Below are positions 51,776-60,851 of a stretch of DNA of 64,000 nt, piece after piece. The notes under the pieces were generated by a model. It was not told the DNA's origin, made no database searches, and was given only the letters and a program-made list of their open reading frames with translations. Numbering within the stretch: position 1 is the stretch's first letter; each line of letters starts with the position of its first letter. Position numbers and translations under genes: made by a program. This stretch comes from Bacteroides sp. (GTDB lineage: Bacteria > Bacteroidota > Bacteroidia > Bacteroidales > Bacteroidaceae): the NCBI GenBank assembly GCA_017471925.1, contig JAFURM010000055.1, forward strand, positions 114,938-178,937, given 5' to 3'.

Positions 51776-51877
51776 ATGACGCGGAGCGGAAAGAGGAAGA
51801 GTCTGTTTGGGGCCGGCTTCCAAAGCTCCGCCAAACGGTATCGGTTAGTAAGGAACGGAGATTGGTTCCAAGGATAA
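51776..51877 (+). CDS. possible 33-aa basic peptide (doubtful)
   Basis: The frame starts MTRSGKRKSLFGAGFQSS and ends NGDWFQG. It is basic and has a stem-loop after it, as a small gene might. The upstream sequence (AAAGAAAACAGCA) is at best a weak ribosome-binding site, and no clear promoter is seen. It may be chance. Confidence 0.2.
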   Translation: MTRSGKRKSLFGAGFQSSAKRYRLVRNGDWFQG

Positions 51878-51883
51878 CAAAGG

Positions 51884-51913
51884 AAGGCGGGATGCAGGGA
51901 TGCAGACCGCCTT
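51884..51913 (+). terminator. possible terminator after the GlpT-like gene
   Basis: AAGGCGG (51884-51890) pairs with CCGCCTT (51907-51913), followed by CAATCTTTT. It could end transcription of the acquired module. Confidence 0.5.
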
Positions 51914-52022
51914 CAATCTTTTACAGCGTTCGACAGGGGCAATCATAACAGACTACAGACCAACGGTTTAGAAAGCAATCGCCAGACTCCCTTCCCACTC
52001 CTGTGTATGGCCGTTGGACGGG

Positions 52023-52175
52023 ACATGTGTGGTCCGTCGTCCATACACGTGCGGCCCGTCGTCCATACACGTGCGGCCCGTCGTCCATACATGTGTGGCC
52101 CGTCGCACTATATACGTGTGGTTCATCGCACTATACAGGCGTGGGCGGTGTCCTATACAGGCATGGGCCTTCGCC
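52023..52175. repeat. 22-bp-period tandem repeat, copy 3 of the dispersed family
   Basis: Units start at 52023, 52045, 52067 and 52089, and more diverged ones follow to about 52175. The core is ACATGTGTGG or ACACGTGCGG; units two and three are identical. The head TGGCCGTTGGACG (52008-52020) is shared with copy 2. Confidence 0.8.
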
Positions 52176-52176
52176 A

Positions 52177-53901
52177 TTACTGCTGACGCATCTTGCCCAA
52201 TGAGCGTACGGTCTGTGCAAACTCTTCTTTAGGAATGATGGACTTGTTGCGTGTCCGCAGACGGTTATTGTAGACGGTCTGTGGAGAGCAATGGAGAAAC
52301 TCTGCAATCTTCACGCTGTCATTGATGCCCAAGCGCACCAGGGCATAAATGCGAAGTTCCGTGTTCAGCAGTTCTCCTTCCTTCAGCACGATACGTTCCT
52401 CCGGTTGCAGCAGTGCATTGAAATCGTTGACAAAGTCGGGATAGACGTGGAGGAATATCAGGTCGAAATTATGATAGAACTCCTTCAGTTCGTTCTGGGC
52501 CATGGTTGGGGTGTCGGTGAGCGACTTCAACTCATCAAACTGCTTGGCCTTGAGCTTGCGGTTGATGTTCTTGCGATACTCATCCAGCTTGCTGATATAG
52601 TTGGAGCAGATGGAGAAGACATAGCCGATATACTCCTCCTTGACATAGTTGGACTCGCGCAACTGGTTGTTGCTATCCGTCAGCTGCTCGTTGAGGGAAA
52701 GCAGCTGGTTATTGGCCTCGGCCAGCTGACGATGGGCAGTGGAGAGTTCCTCCACATGGGTGTTGAGGAGGCGGTTGGCCTCGTTCAGCTTGGAGCGTGA
52801 GCGTGCCAGGTGTTTCATCTGCCTATATATATAATAGGTGGCGGCAAGCAGGACGGCCGAGAGTATGCAGAGGATAATCAGGTAGTAATGAAGGCGGGTC
52901 TCCTGACGCTGGCTGCGTTCGCTGATGGTCTTGTGGATGGAGTTCTGCAGGTTGGAGATGTTCACCACACGCACGCGGTTGCGATAGTCCTGTGCACACT
53001 GCAGGCAATGGTTGATGTAGATATAGGCACGGTCGATGTCTCCCCGCTGAAAGAGCACCGAAGCGAGTTCTTCTAACGACGCGATGTCCTTGTTGGCTAT
53101 GCGCAGGTCGGCCATAGCCGAACAGATCATGTACTTCATGTACTCCTTGTCATGCCCCATTTCGCCATGGAAACGGGCCAGGACATAAGCGGTCATGGCA
53201 TCGCGGCGCGTGTCATAGGAGGAATTGGACATAGCCTGTTCCAGTTCGGCCAGCACACTCTCCATGCGGTCGGTGCCCAATGCGCCCCACCCACGATACC
53301 AGTGGTAATAGGGGTAATCGGGCTTCATGATGGCATTGATGGAGTCCTTGTAGAGCTGTTCCTGACGTAAGTAGCTGTCTTGCAATTCTTTGTTCACGTC
53401 TCCGGTATACTGACTCAGATGGGAATAGAGATAGACCATCTGCCCATAGTACTCTATGCGCTGATCGTAAGGGAGCGAACTTCCCGACACGCCCTGTAAG
53501 GCATCCATAGCCTCCTTGAGCAAGCCGGTGGCTGAGAGCAGAAAGGACTTCTTGGTCTTCCACTCCACTACCAGTTCTTCCTTGCCCATCTCGCGACACA
53601 GGCGCATGTTCTCTTCCACGCAGGCCATGGCCGAGTCTGCATCGTGTACAAAGTATTCGTCATAAAGCATCTTGTTCACCCAATAGCGTTCATCCGCTTT
53701 GTGGGCATTGGCCTTCTGCATACGCAAGGCATGGATTTTCTTCTCTTTGCCCTCCGTAAAGATTTCCTTGTGTTCAATCAGGGAATCAAGTTTGTTGAAC
53801 AGTGCTGCCAGCTCGTCATCATAAGAGGGTGCTGCAGAGAGCAATTGGGGTGAGAGAGCGGACAGACCAAATAGAAATAACAAAAAGGTTATGCGTTTCA
53901 T
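52177..53901 (-). CDS. membrane-spanning TPR-type regulator, DUF6377-like
   Basis: 574 aa with a signal peptide (to LLSAAPS). The periplasmic helical TPR-like part spans about 30-330. One membrane segment lies near 338-358 (YYLIILCILSAVLLAATYYIY). A long coiled coil with repeated LNEANRLLN/LAEANNQLL pattern follows, and a C-terminal HTH (INDSVKIAEFLHCSPQTVYN). It resembles the DUF6377 transcription regulators found beside Bacteroides carbohydrate loci. It has no N-terminal Cys, unlike regulators 1-3, and is only distantly related to them. It stands convergent with the acquired module and may control a nearby sugar gene; target unknown. Confidence 0.85.
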   Translation of the reverse strand: MKRITFLLFLFGLSALSPQLLSAAPSYDDELAALFNKLDSLIEHKEIFTEGKEKKIHALRMQKANAHKADERYWVNKMLYDEYFVHDADSAMACVEENMRLCREMGKEELVVEWKTKKSFLLSATGLLKEAMDALQGVSGSSLPYDQRIEYYGQMVYLYSHLSQYTGDVNKELQDSYLRQEQLYKDSINAIMKPDYPYYHWYRGWGALGTDRMESVLAELEQAMSNSSYDTRRDAMTAYVLARFHGEMGHDKEYMKYMICSAMADLRIANKDIASLEELASVLFQRGDIDRAYIYINHCLQCAQDYRNRVRVVNISNLQNSIHKTISERSQRQETRLHYYLIILCILSAVLLAATYYIYRQMKHLARSRSKLNEANRLLNTHVEELSTAHRQLAEANNQLLSLNEQLTDSNNQLRESNYVKEEYIGYVFSICSNYISKLDEYRKNINRKLKAKQFDELKSLTDTPTMAQNELKEFYHNFDLIFLHVYPDFVNDFNALLQPEERIVLKEGELLNTELRIYALVRLGINDSVKIAEFLHCSPQTVYNNRLRTRNKSIIPKEEFAQTVRSLGKMRQQ

Positions 53902-53931
53902 GATGTCACTATTAGAAATGGGTTAGCTCTG

Positions 53932-53939
53932 CAAAGATA
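53932..53939 (-). promoter_or_regulatory. -7 element of the DUF6377-like regulator
   Basis: The minus strand reads TATCTTTG, 30 bases upstream of the ATG at 53901. Confidence 0.55.
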
Positions 53940-54039
53940 GAACATTCTTTCCAATAACACGACACATAAGGGGGAAAAAGTACACTTCCGGCTGTTTTTG
54001 AACTTATTCTGTCATCGGGCGGCATATAGACCGATGGCT

Positions 54040-54519
54040 TCAGGCCTTCTGGATGAGCACTGTAGCATAGGCGGATATGCCCTCCTCACGGCCGGTGAAG
54101 CCCAGCTTTTCGGTAGTGGTGGCCTTGATGGAGACATCATCCTCGTCCACTCCCATCACCGCAGCCAGCGTATGTTGCATTTCGGGGATATGTGCCTTCA
54201 GCTTGGGACGCTCGGCACAGACGGTGGCATCGATGTTGCCCACGGTATAGCCCTTACCGGCTATCAGCTCTACCGTCTTCTTCAGCAGAATCTTGCTGTC
54301 TATGTTCTTGAATTCACCGGCATTGTCGGGAAAGTGATAGCCTATGTCACGCATGTTGGCCGCCCCAAGCAGGGCATCACAAATGGCATGAATCAGGACA
54401 TCGGCATCACTGTGGCCCAAAAGTCCCTTGACATGTTCCAGGCGCACACCGCCCAACCAGAGTTCACGTCCTTCCACCAACTGATGGACATCAAAACCGA
54501 ATCCGACACGTATTTTCAT
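54040..54519 (-). CDS. ispF: 2-C-methyl-D-erythritol 2,4-cyclodiphosphate synthase
   Basis: 159 aa, start set at MKIRVGFGFDVHQL. The trimeric enzyme forms the cyclodiphosphate of the MEP pathway and releases CMP. The metal site shows in GFDVHQL (Asp, His) and LLGHSDADVLIHAICDALLG (His). Length is as usual. It lies downstream of rex and the FAH gene on the same strand and may share their message. Confidence 0.96.
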   Translation of the reverse strand: MKIRVGFGFDVHQLVEGRELWLGGVRLEHVKGLLGHSDADVLIHAICDALLGAANMRDIGYHFPDNAGEFKNIDSKILLKKTVELIAGKGYTVGNIDATVCAERPKLKAHIPEMQHTLAAVMGVDEDDVSIKATTTEKLGFTGREEGISAYATVLIQKA

Positions 54520-54551
54520 CGCAATCAAATGTTATAAGTTAAAGCCAACAA

Positions 54552-55169
54552 TCATCTCACGTGGAAGTCCAGCAACTTCTCCTCTCCCACAAAGCCCTGC
54601 AGGTGCTGGCCTATGGAGACCGGGCCTACTCCCACCGGCGTGCCCGTGAAAAGCAGGTCACCGATTTTCAGGGTCATGAAGCGGCTGACATAGGCAATAA
54701 GTTCATCTACCTTGAAAAGCATGTCGGCCGTATGCCCGCGCTGCACGGTCTGCCCGTCAATATCCAGATGGAAGCGGAGGTCCTGCACATTGCCGCCAAG
54801 CTGTTCCAAAGGAAGGAAACTGCCGATTACGGCCGAGCCGTCAAATGCCTTGCACAGTTCCCAAGGCTTGCCCTCCGAACGCAGCTTGCGTTGCAGGTCG
54901 CGTGCCGTAAAGTCAATACCTACCGTCACGGCATCGTAATAGCGACGGGCAAAACGGGGGGCGATGCACTTGCCCAAACGACAGATGCGTACCACCAGTT
55001 CGGTCTCATAATGGAACTCCTGCGCAAAGTCGGGCAGGAAGAAGGGTTTGCCATCGCGCAGCAACGCCGAATCAGGCTTCATGAAAATAACAGGTTCCTC
55101 ATCGGTCTGTCCGTGCCCCAGTTCCTTGTTATGCAGGGCATAGTTCATTCCTACGGCAATAATCTTCAT
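54552..55169 (-). CDS. fumarylacetoacetate hydrolase family protein
   Basis: 205 aa, the short bacterial form (acylpyruvase or oxaloacetate-tautomerase/decarboxylase type). Visible family features are VGMNYALHNKELG, FMKPDSALL, the metal Glu in FHYETELVV, VGIDFTARDLQ and the late GDLLFTGTPVGVGP. The exact substrate cannot be read from sequence. Its ATG overlaps the rex stop (TAATG), so it is translationally coupled to rex. Confidence 0.9.
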   Translation of the reverse strand: MKIIAVGMNYALHNKELGHGQTDEEPVIFMKPDSALLRDGKPFFLPDFAQEFHYETELVVRICRLGKCIAPRFARRYYDAVTVGIDFTARDLQRKLRSEGKPWELCKAFDGSAVIGSFLPLEQLGGNVQDLRFHLDIDGQTVQRGHTADMLFKVDELIAYVSRFMTLKIGDLLFTGTPVGVGPVSIGQHLQGFVGEEKLLDFHVR

Positions 55170-55828
55170 TACTTGATTTCATTAATAAAGTTCAACCTGT
55201 TGAACATCACGGCCAGATGGGCGTAAAGCGAGGTGTTCTGCACCACGATATGCTCGGGCACGCGAATACGGAAAGGGGTGAAGTTCCACACAGCCTTGAT
55301 GCCGCCGGCCACCATCTTGTCGGTAATCTGCTGGGCTATCTCGATGGGGACAGTCAGCACACCGATGTTCACGCCATACTCGCTCATCTTCTGCTCGAAC
55401 TCATCGGTATGGAAAATGGGAATACCGTTCAGCGTGGTCCCCACCAACGAGGGATTGACATCAAAGGCCGCCACAATCTCCAGGCCAAAATGGTTCAGAC
55501 CCGAGTCGTGCAGCAAGGCACCTCCCAGGCTGCCCACTCCGAACAGGAAAGCCTTATGCAGATTGGTGAATCCCAGGAAGTCTTCCAGCACGGCAATCAA
55601 CGTATCAACCTCATAACCCACCCTCGTGCGTCCGGTGATGTTGACGTAAGAGAGGTCTTTCGCAATCTGCGAAGCATCGATATTGATTTCCTTGGAGATT
55701 TGGGTGGAGGAAACAAAGCGCTCACCCTTCTGCCGCAACAACTTGACATTGGAGAGATACCAAGGCAGGCGGCGCAAGGTGGGTTCAGGTACTTTTATCA
55801 GTTCATTATTCAGCAACGTATTGTTCAT
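55169..55828 (-). CDS. rex: redox-sensing transcriptional repressor Rex
   Basis: 219 aa, start set at MNNTLLNNELIKVPEPTLRR, with AGAGGA before it; the longer frame would run past the promoter. A winged-helix N-terminus (RFVSSTQISKEINIDASQIA) is joined to a Rossmann domain with GVGSLGGALL that binds NADH/NAD+. It represses fermentation and respiration genes when NADH is low. It diverges from the SUI1-like gene. Confidence 0.95.
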   Translation of the reverse strand: MNNTLLNNELIKVPEPTLRRLPWYLSNVKLLRQKGERFVSSTQISKEINIDASQIAKDLSYVNITGRTRVGYEVDTLIAVLEDFLGFTNLHKAFLFGVGSLGGALLHDSGLNHFGLEIVAAFDVNPSLVGTTLNGIPIFHTDEFEQKMSEYGVNIGVLTVPIEIAQQITDKMVAGGIKAVWNFTPFRIRVPEHIVVQNTSLYAHLAVMFNRLNFINEIK

Positions 55829-55858
55829 ATTTCCTCTGACTCTCAACTTTGTGAGGGA

Positions 55859-55918
55859 CAAAAGTAGTTCTTTTTTTCCAAACAGTGACACGCATACCAA
55901 GAAAAATACCTATTTTTG
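55859..55918. promoter_or_regulatory. divergent promoters of rex and the SUI1-like gene
   Basis: Minus strand: TACTTTTG at 55859-55866 for rex. Plus strand: TATTTTTG at 55911-55918 for the SUI1-like gene. Confidence 0.55.
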
Positions 55919-55947
55919 ACCACCTTTTACCAAACGACAAGAAGATT

Positions 55948-56307
55948 ATGGCCAAGAGCAACAAGAACAATGACTGGAAAGAACGGCTCAACGTAGTCTA
56001 TTCCACCAACCCCGACTTCCAATACGAAACCACGGAAGAGGAGGAGCAAGAGACACTCCCACCCTCACAGCAACGGCTGAAGGTGCAACTGGACCGCAAG
56101 AACCGTGGCGGCAAGGTCGTGACGTTGATTACCGGATTCATCGGCAGGGAGGAGGACCTGAAGGAACTGGGCAAACGGCTGAAGGCCAAGTGTGGCGTGG
56201 GCGGTACGGCCAAGGAGGGTGAAATCATCGTGCAAGGTGACTTCGTGCAAAGGGTAACGGAACTGCTGAAGGCGGAAGGATATGGCACGAAGGGTGGCCG
56301 CGCCTGA
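55948..56307 (+). CDS. SUI1/eIF1-like translation initiation factor (YciH family)
   Basis: 119 aa, start set at [10 protein letters not shown], 29 bases after the -7 element. An acidic N-terminal tail ([15 protein letters not shown]) precedes the SUI1 domain: [32 protein letters not shown] and [13 protein letters not shown]. These are the bacterial eIF1-type features. Its role in bacteria is not firmly established; it may affect start selection or ribosome function. It ends two bases before the convergent helicase gene. Confidence 0.92.
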   Translation: MAKSNKNNDWKERLNVVYSTNPDFQYETTEEEEQETLPPSQQRLKVQLDRKNRGGKVVTLITGFIGREEDLKELGKRLKAKCGVGGTAKEGEIIVQGDFVQRVTELLKAEGYGTKGGRA

Positions 56308-56309
56308 AT

Positions 56310-59300
56310 TCAAAGGCTGACACACTCGCAACTCTCCATCAGGCTGGCATATAACGGCACACGCCTCAGCAACACAGGATTGCCAATGAGGAAGAGGTGT
56401 TCCCGCGCACGTGTCATGGCCACGTTCAGTTTGCGGTCAATGACTTTCCCTTCATCCACAAAGACATTACTGGTGAGGAACTCCAACTGATAGGGCTTCT
56501 GCACGGTGAAGCCATAGAGAATGTAATCGCGTTGGCTGCCCTGATAACGCTCCACGGTGTCAATGGTGATGCGATGCAGCTCGGGAATGCCCCAACGGTC
56601 TATCGTATTGCGCACCGTGGCAATCTGGTTACGGTAGGGCACAATGACTCCCACGGTCTTGTCCACCTGAAAGCCGGAAGGGTTCAGGCGGTAAATCTGC
56701 AAGACCAGGGATGCGATGACATCGGCTTCGGCCTGGTTCACCTTGTCCGAAGGCGACACTTCGGGCGAAGGAACCGGCAGGAAGGCTATCCTGCGGGTCT
56801 GCAGCAGGTCTTCCAAGCTATTCTCCCCTCTGCCGCTTGGAGGCAACGGCACACGCTGATGGGGCAGCGGCACTTCGGTCAGGCTGTTCTGATAGAATGC
56901 TTTATTGGGGAACTGGGCTATATCGTGATGCATACGTCCCTGACGGGTCAGCATATAGACCACCCGTTTGTCCGTCCGATACTTCCGGAGCAGACGCTCA
57001 AAGAGAGACTGACGGCAGTCGGTCAGCAATATGTTGTTCAGAAGAGGATCATCCACACGCGACTCATCCGCCTCCTGCTGGACGACAGCCGGCAACTGTT
57101 TATGGTCTCCTATAAGAACCAGCTTGCGCACGGCGGCCCGGTCGCCATGTCGGGCACTCAATATGCCCATCAGATAGGGTTCCAATATCTGTGAAGCCTC
57201 GTCAATGATGGCCAGCGTGAATGTCTTCAGGCCAAACAGGGAGATGGAACCGTTCAGGGAGGCTGTGGTCCCCACGATGATGCGGGTGGAAAGCAGCAGG
57301 TTGTTCAGGTCGGCCGTATGGCGGCACGTCTGCACCTTGGTGCCCAGCAGATAGGGGTGATAGGCTTCCGCCGAAGAGAGGTGGCTGCCGATACGCAGGA
57401 AATCAAGCTTCTCCTCCACCAGTTTGCCACAGATTTCATCCACTGCACGGTTGGTATAGGCCAGCAACAACACTGAGGCATCGGGCGAAAGCAGTTCCTC
57501 CTTCAAGGTGGTCAACAGACCAAAAGAGGTCTTTCCCGTACCCGGAGGGCCGATAATCAGAAAGAGGTCATCGGCCTGCTTCACCCGCAGGGCCAGTTCA
57601 TTGAACGCTTCATAATCACCCTGCAGCCTCCGGGTTTCATCTACCTGCGGAGCACGTTGCAGGAGCAACAAGTCCCGACGCTCATGAGGTGCCGACAGGA
57701 AAGCATGCATCCCCCGATAAAACGGCGCGTAAGAGGAGTCATAAAAATCATGCTCAATGGCCCACTTGCAGGCCGCATAGTGCATGAAGACACGGGCATC
57801 AGCCTGCGGAGAGCGGAGCTGCAGGCGAATGCGGTCCACCGTTATCTCCTCCACCGAACAGCGGAAGACCATGGTGCTGCGTGCATCAGGCTCCTGCCCG
57901 GTCTCGTAGGGATAGAGGATGACGATGTCGCCTGTGCGGAAGTTGGCCATGTCGTTCTCTTCCTTCTCCTTGAAACTGAGTTCCACATGCTCTATTCCTC
58001 CCTGCTCTTCCGCCTGCGGTGCCGACAGGGTAAGGTCGGCATAGATGTTTCCGGCCTGCAGTTTCTCCTCCAACGATTCATGCCACTTGCTGGCAAATCC
58101 CGAACACTCCTTGCTCCTGTTGCCAATCTTGGAGAGGAGATGTTCGTTCTCCACGAAGGTAAGGAAACGGAAATAGTAGGCCCGCTCCAAATCGGACGCC
58201 TGACGAACGGGACGTAACAGCGCCTCAATCTGAGGTTTCTGATAGCGTTCCCACAAGGTACCCGAAGCATGTTTCAGGTTCAGGTCATCGGCAGTCAGGT
58301 CTCCCAACACCCGTATGCCGCCTCGCGAATAGAGGAACTCGCTCCAGGCTATGCCGTTGCGCACCTTCACAGCCCTGAAGAGCAACTCGGGGGCAAAGCC
58401 CAGTCCCAGCAAACTGTTTTTATATCGGGAATAGAGCAGAAAGGCATTCAGCTCACGGTTGTTGCGCTCATACTGTTCCCGATAGTTGTACCTCAACAGA
58501 GCCATATAAAGCAACATCTGCACGTAGTGCTTCTCCTGCACTGCCGGCGTGTCAGGGTCAGGCTGGGGGTATCCCCCCTTGCCGGACTTCTGCTCCACCA
58601 GCAGGCGATGATCCAATTGCAGAAGGTCCATACGTCCCTGCAGGCCAAGCATCTCGGAAAAGAACGATGGCTCCAGCATCACCTCCTCTGCCCGATAGCT
58701 GCCTACTCTTTGAGGCAACTCCTCGCCTACAGCCATGTGGATATGCAGCTTCTGTGTCTGGGCGTTGAGATGGAAATCCCGACCTATACCGGCCGCAAGC
58801 ACGCTCAGGGCATTCTTCTTGAAGAAAGTCTGGACGCTCCGGCTATAGCCCTGCTCCCCTACTCCGCCATGTATCTCTTCGTCCAGCAGTTGGCTGGCCA
58901 GATTACCCAGTACGATGGCTTCGGACAGAGGGGCGGGCTTGATTTTGTTCAGCAGATGAATGAGAGGAGAATCGGCATACGACTCAAAACAGGCCGCCAC
59001 CGAAGAGATGTCCACCAGATAGTCGGGCTCATAGATAATAAGTTCGGGATAGACCGTTCCCTCACTGAGACGGGGTCTGACAAGATTCAGTTGGCATCCT
59101 TGAAAAAGCATCTCTTTCAGGTAACTCCAATCAAAGGCATCGTCTCTATGGCCACGGGTATAGCACACCTGCAGTTCACCCGGTGTCCCGTCATCGGCCT
59201 CGCCATAGATAAAGGCATCATCCCAGTGGGTAACCATCAGACGCAGGTATTCACCTAACAGGTGGGTATGCCGCTGCTCCTCCACCCTGTCAGGCGGGAA

Positions 59301-59744
59301 GTGTGCAATCAGGTCAGCAGGCAGGGCCACATCATATATGGCAGCGACAAACAAGGCCAACGCCTTGAGGTCATAGGTATAGTTGGCGGTCAGCTGCTCC
59401 ACAGGGAGGGTCTCCCTTTTGCGCAATCTCACACGGGTGTCGTTAATCATGCGGCATAAGGAGGGAGCCGCATGATACTCCTTCAGCAGATAGTCGGTCT
59501 TGGCAAACGGTCCAATCAGGCATATACGGGCAAAAGCCGTCTTCTGCTCCAGGCAGCGGGAGTAAAGATGGCCATAGACATGATAGAGTTTCCTGTAATC
59601 GGGAAGCAGGCGAAGAGAGCGGTACAACTCATCCAGAAAAGCCTCACCCTGCTCCTGTTCCGAAAGGAATGAAGAAGAAAACGGTGGAATCGCCTGCCGC
59701 TTCTCCGGTGTGGATGCATATTGGACTATTTTGCGCAGAGACAT
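56310..59744 (-). CDS. Dna2-like nuclease-helicase (PD-(D/E)XK plus SF1 helicase)
   Basis: 1,144 aa. A helical N-terminal part (1-260) is followed by a PD-(D/E)XK-like nuclease region: LLQLDHRLLVEQKSGKGG, with the E-x-K near 380. The C-terminal half is an SF1B helicase: Walker A GPPGTGKTS near 730, Walker B AIIDEASQ near 844, then LIGDHKQLPAVVQQ, TIDTVERYQGSQRDYI and NVAMTRAREHLFLIG. Eukaryotic Dna2 and related bacterial proteins have this layout and process DNA ends or flaps; roles in bacterial repair or defence are possible. It is a single gene with no linked partner visible. Confidence 0.88.
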   Translation of the reverse strand: MSLRKIVQYASTPEKRQAIPPFSSSFLSEQEQGEAFLDELYRSLRLLPDYRKLYHVYGHLYSRCLEQKTAFARICLIGPFAKTDYLLKEYHAAPSLCRMINDTRVRLRKRETLPVEQLTANYTYDLKALALFVAAIYDVALPADLIAHFPPDRVEEQRHTHLLGEYLRLMVTHWDDAFIYGEADDGTPGELQVCYTRGHRDDAFDWSYLKEMLFQGCQLNLVRPRLSEGTVYPELIIYEPDYLVDISSVAACFESYADSPLIHLLNKIKPAPLSEAIVLGNLASQLLDEEIHGGVGEQGYSRSVQTFFKKNALSVLAAGIGRDFHLNAQTQKLHIHMAVGEELPQRVGSYRAEEVMLEPSFFSEMLGLQGRMDLLQLDHRLLVEQKSGKGGYPQPDPDTPAVQEKHYVQMLLYMALLRYNYREQYERNNRELNAFLLYSRYKNSLLGLGFAPELLFRAVKVRNGIAWSEFLYSRGGIRVLGDLTADDLNLKHASGTLWERYQKPQIEALLRPVRQASDLERAYYFRFLTFVENEHLLSKIGNRSKECSGFASKWHESLEEKLQAGNIYADLTLSAPQAEEQGGIEHVELSFKEKEENDMANFRTGDIVILYPYETGQEPDARSTMVFRCSVEEITVDRIRLQLRSPQADARVFMHYAACKWAIEHDFYDSSYAPFYRGMHAFLSAPHERRDLLLLQRAPQVDETRRLQGDYEAFNELALRVKQADDLFLIIGPPGTGKTSFGLLTTLKEELLSPDASVLLLAYTNRAVDEICGKLVEEKLDFLRIGSHLSSAEAYHPYLLGTKVQTCRHTADLNNLLLSTRIIVGTTASLNGSISLFGLKTFTLAIIDEASQILEPYLMGILSARHGDRAAVRKLVLIGDHKQLPAVVQQEADESRVDDPLLNNILLTDCRQSLFERLLRKYRTDKRVVYMLTRQGRMHHDIAQFPNKAFYQNSLTEVPLPHQRVPLPPSGRGENSLEDLLQTRRIAFLPVPSPEVSPSDKVNQAEADVIASLVLQIYRLNPSGFQVDKTVGVIVPYRNQIATVRNTIDRWGIPELHRITIDTVERYQGSQRDYILYGFTVQKPYQLEFLTSNVFVDEGKVIDRKLNVAMTRAREHLFLIGNPVLLRRVPLYASLMESCECVSL

Positions 59745-59764
59745 AGAAAAGGAGGTAACTAAAA

Positions 59765-59797
59765 AAAGTGGATGTGTATTTTCAACACACCCACTTT
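59765..59797 (-). terminator. intrinsic terminator after tsf
   Basis: On the minus strand AAAGTGGGTGTGT pairs with ACACATCCACTTT and is followed by TTTT. It ends the rplM-rpsI-rpsB-tsf transcript. Confidence 0.8.
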
Positions 59798-59830
59798 CTC
59801 TTTATATAACTTATCGTTATTGTTCTGAAA

Positions 59831-60823
59831 TTATTCAGCACGCAGCGTAAAGCGCTTGAAAGCGACAATCTGCAGTTCGGGATCGGCAGCCTTCAGGACT
59901 TCTCTTACGGTCTTCTTGCCATCCATGATGTCTTCCTGGTTCAGCAGGCAAACCTCCTTCAAGAACTTGGCCAGACGTCCCTTGGCAATATTCTGAATCA
60001 TCTGTTCGGGCAGGTTGGCAGCCTTTTCGGCAGAAACCGTAGCGATGATTTCCTTAGCCTTGGCCACATCCTCAGCAGTAATCCAGCCCTTGGCCATGTT
60101 GCTTTCCATGTGGTCTTCGCTATCCACGTGGGCGGGGTTGATGCCGGCCTTCTTCAGGGCAACCTCAACAGCCTTCTGTACTTGCTCGGCCTTGGTCTTC
60201 TCAATAGCCACCTGAATTTCCGTGTTCTTTACAGACTCGGGAACACCGTCTTCATCGATTGCGATGGGGTTCATGGCAGCAATCTGCATAGCGATTTGCT
60301 TGGCCAGCTGCTCATCAGCCACCTTATTGAAGGAAACGATGGTGCAGAGTCCGTTTCTGTTCATGTGGTTGTACACGACAGTGCTTGCACCTTCAACGGT
60401 CATGTAGCCGTCCAGTTCCATCTTTTCACCGGTGATACCGCTACGGTCAGTCACTGCATCTTGTACAGTGCCATTACCCATAGGCAGAGCCTTCACCTCG
60501 TCCAAAGTCTGGCACTTGTTGGCCACAGCGAGATCCAGGATATCCTGAGTCAACTTCACGAAGTCAGCATTCTGAGCCACGAAGTCGGTTTCGCATTTCA
60601 GGGCAATCACAGCGGCAAACTCGCCAGTAGTCTTTGCCAGAACACAGCCTTCAGAAGCTTCACGGTCTGAACGCTTAGCAGCAACAGCCTGTCCCTTCTT
60701 GCGGATTATTTCCATAGCCTTGTCGAAGTCGCCTTCGGCCTCGGTCAAAGCGTTCTTACAGTCCATCATACCAGCACCGGTCATTTTGCGGAGCTTGGTA
60801 ATATCAGCCATTGTTACAGCCAT
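59831..60823 (-). CDS. tsf: translation elongation factor Ts
   Basis: 330 aa, the length of Bacteroides EF-Ts. It reloads EF-Tu with GTP. The N-terminal signature KLRKMTGAGMMDCKNAL is exact, and later come CETDFVAQNADFVKL and NPIAIDEDGVPE. It follows rpsB by 28 bases in the usual rpsB-tsf order. Confidence 0.97.
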   Translation of the reverse strand: MAVTMADITKLRKMTGAGMMDCKNALTEAEGDFDKAMEIIRKKGQAVAAKRSDREASEGCVLAKTTGEFAAVIALKCETDFVAQNADFVKLTQDILDLAVANKCQTLDEVKALPMGNGTVQDAVTDRSGITGEKMELDGYMTVEGASTVVYNHMNRNGLCTIVSFNKVADEQLAKQIAMQIAAMNPIAIDEDGVPESVKNTEIQVAIEKTKAEQVQKAVEVALKKAGINPAHVDSEDHMESNMAKGWITAEDVAKAKEIIATVSAEKAANLPEQMIQNIAKGRLAKFLKEVCLLNQEDIMDGKKTVREVLKAADPELQIVAFKRFTLRAE

Positions 60824-60851
60824 ACTATTTTTCTTGTTTTAATGGTTAATA

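Larger units (their letters stand above)
51680..52176. other. intergenic gap with doubtful small ORF, hairpin and 22-bp repeat
   Basis: 497 bases between the GlpT-like gene and the convergent regulator. It holds a possible 33-codon frame (51776-51877), a stem-loop (51884-51913) and the longest array of the 22-bp repeat (52023-52175). Nothing else recognisable. Confidence 0.6.

Noticed and set aside
52023-52175. CRISPR array
   Set aside because: The 22-base units are directly adjacent with no unique spacers, no palindromic repeat of CRISPR length and no cas genes in the window.
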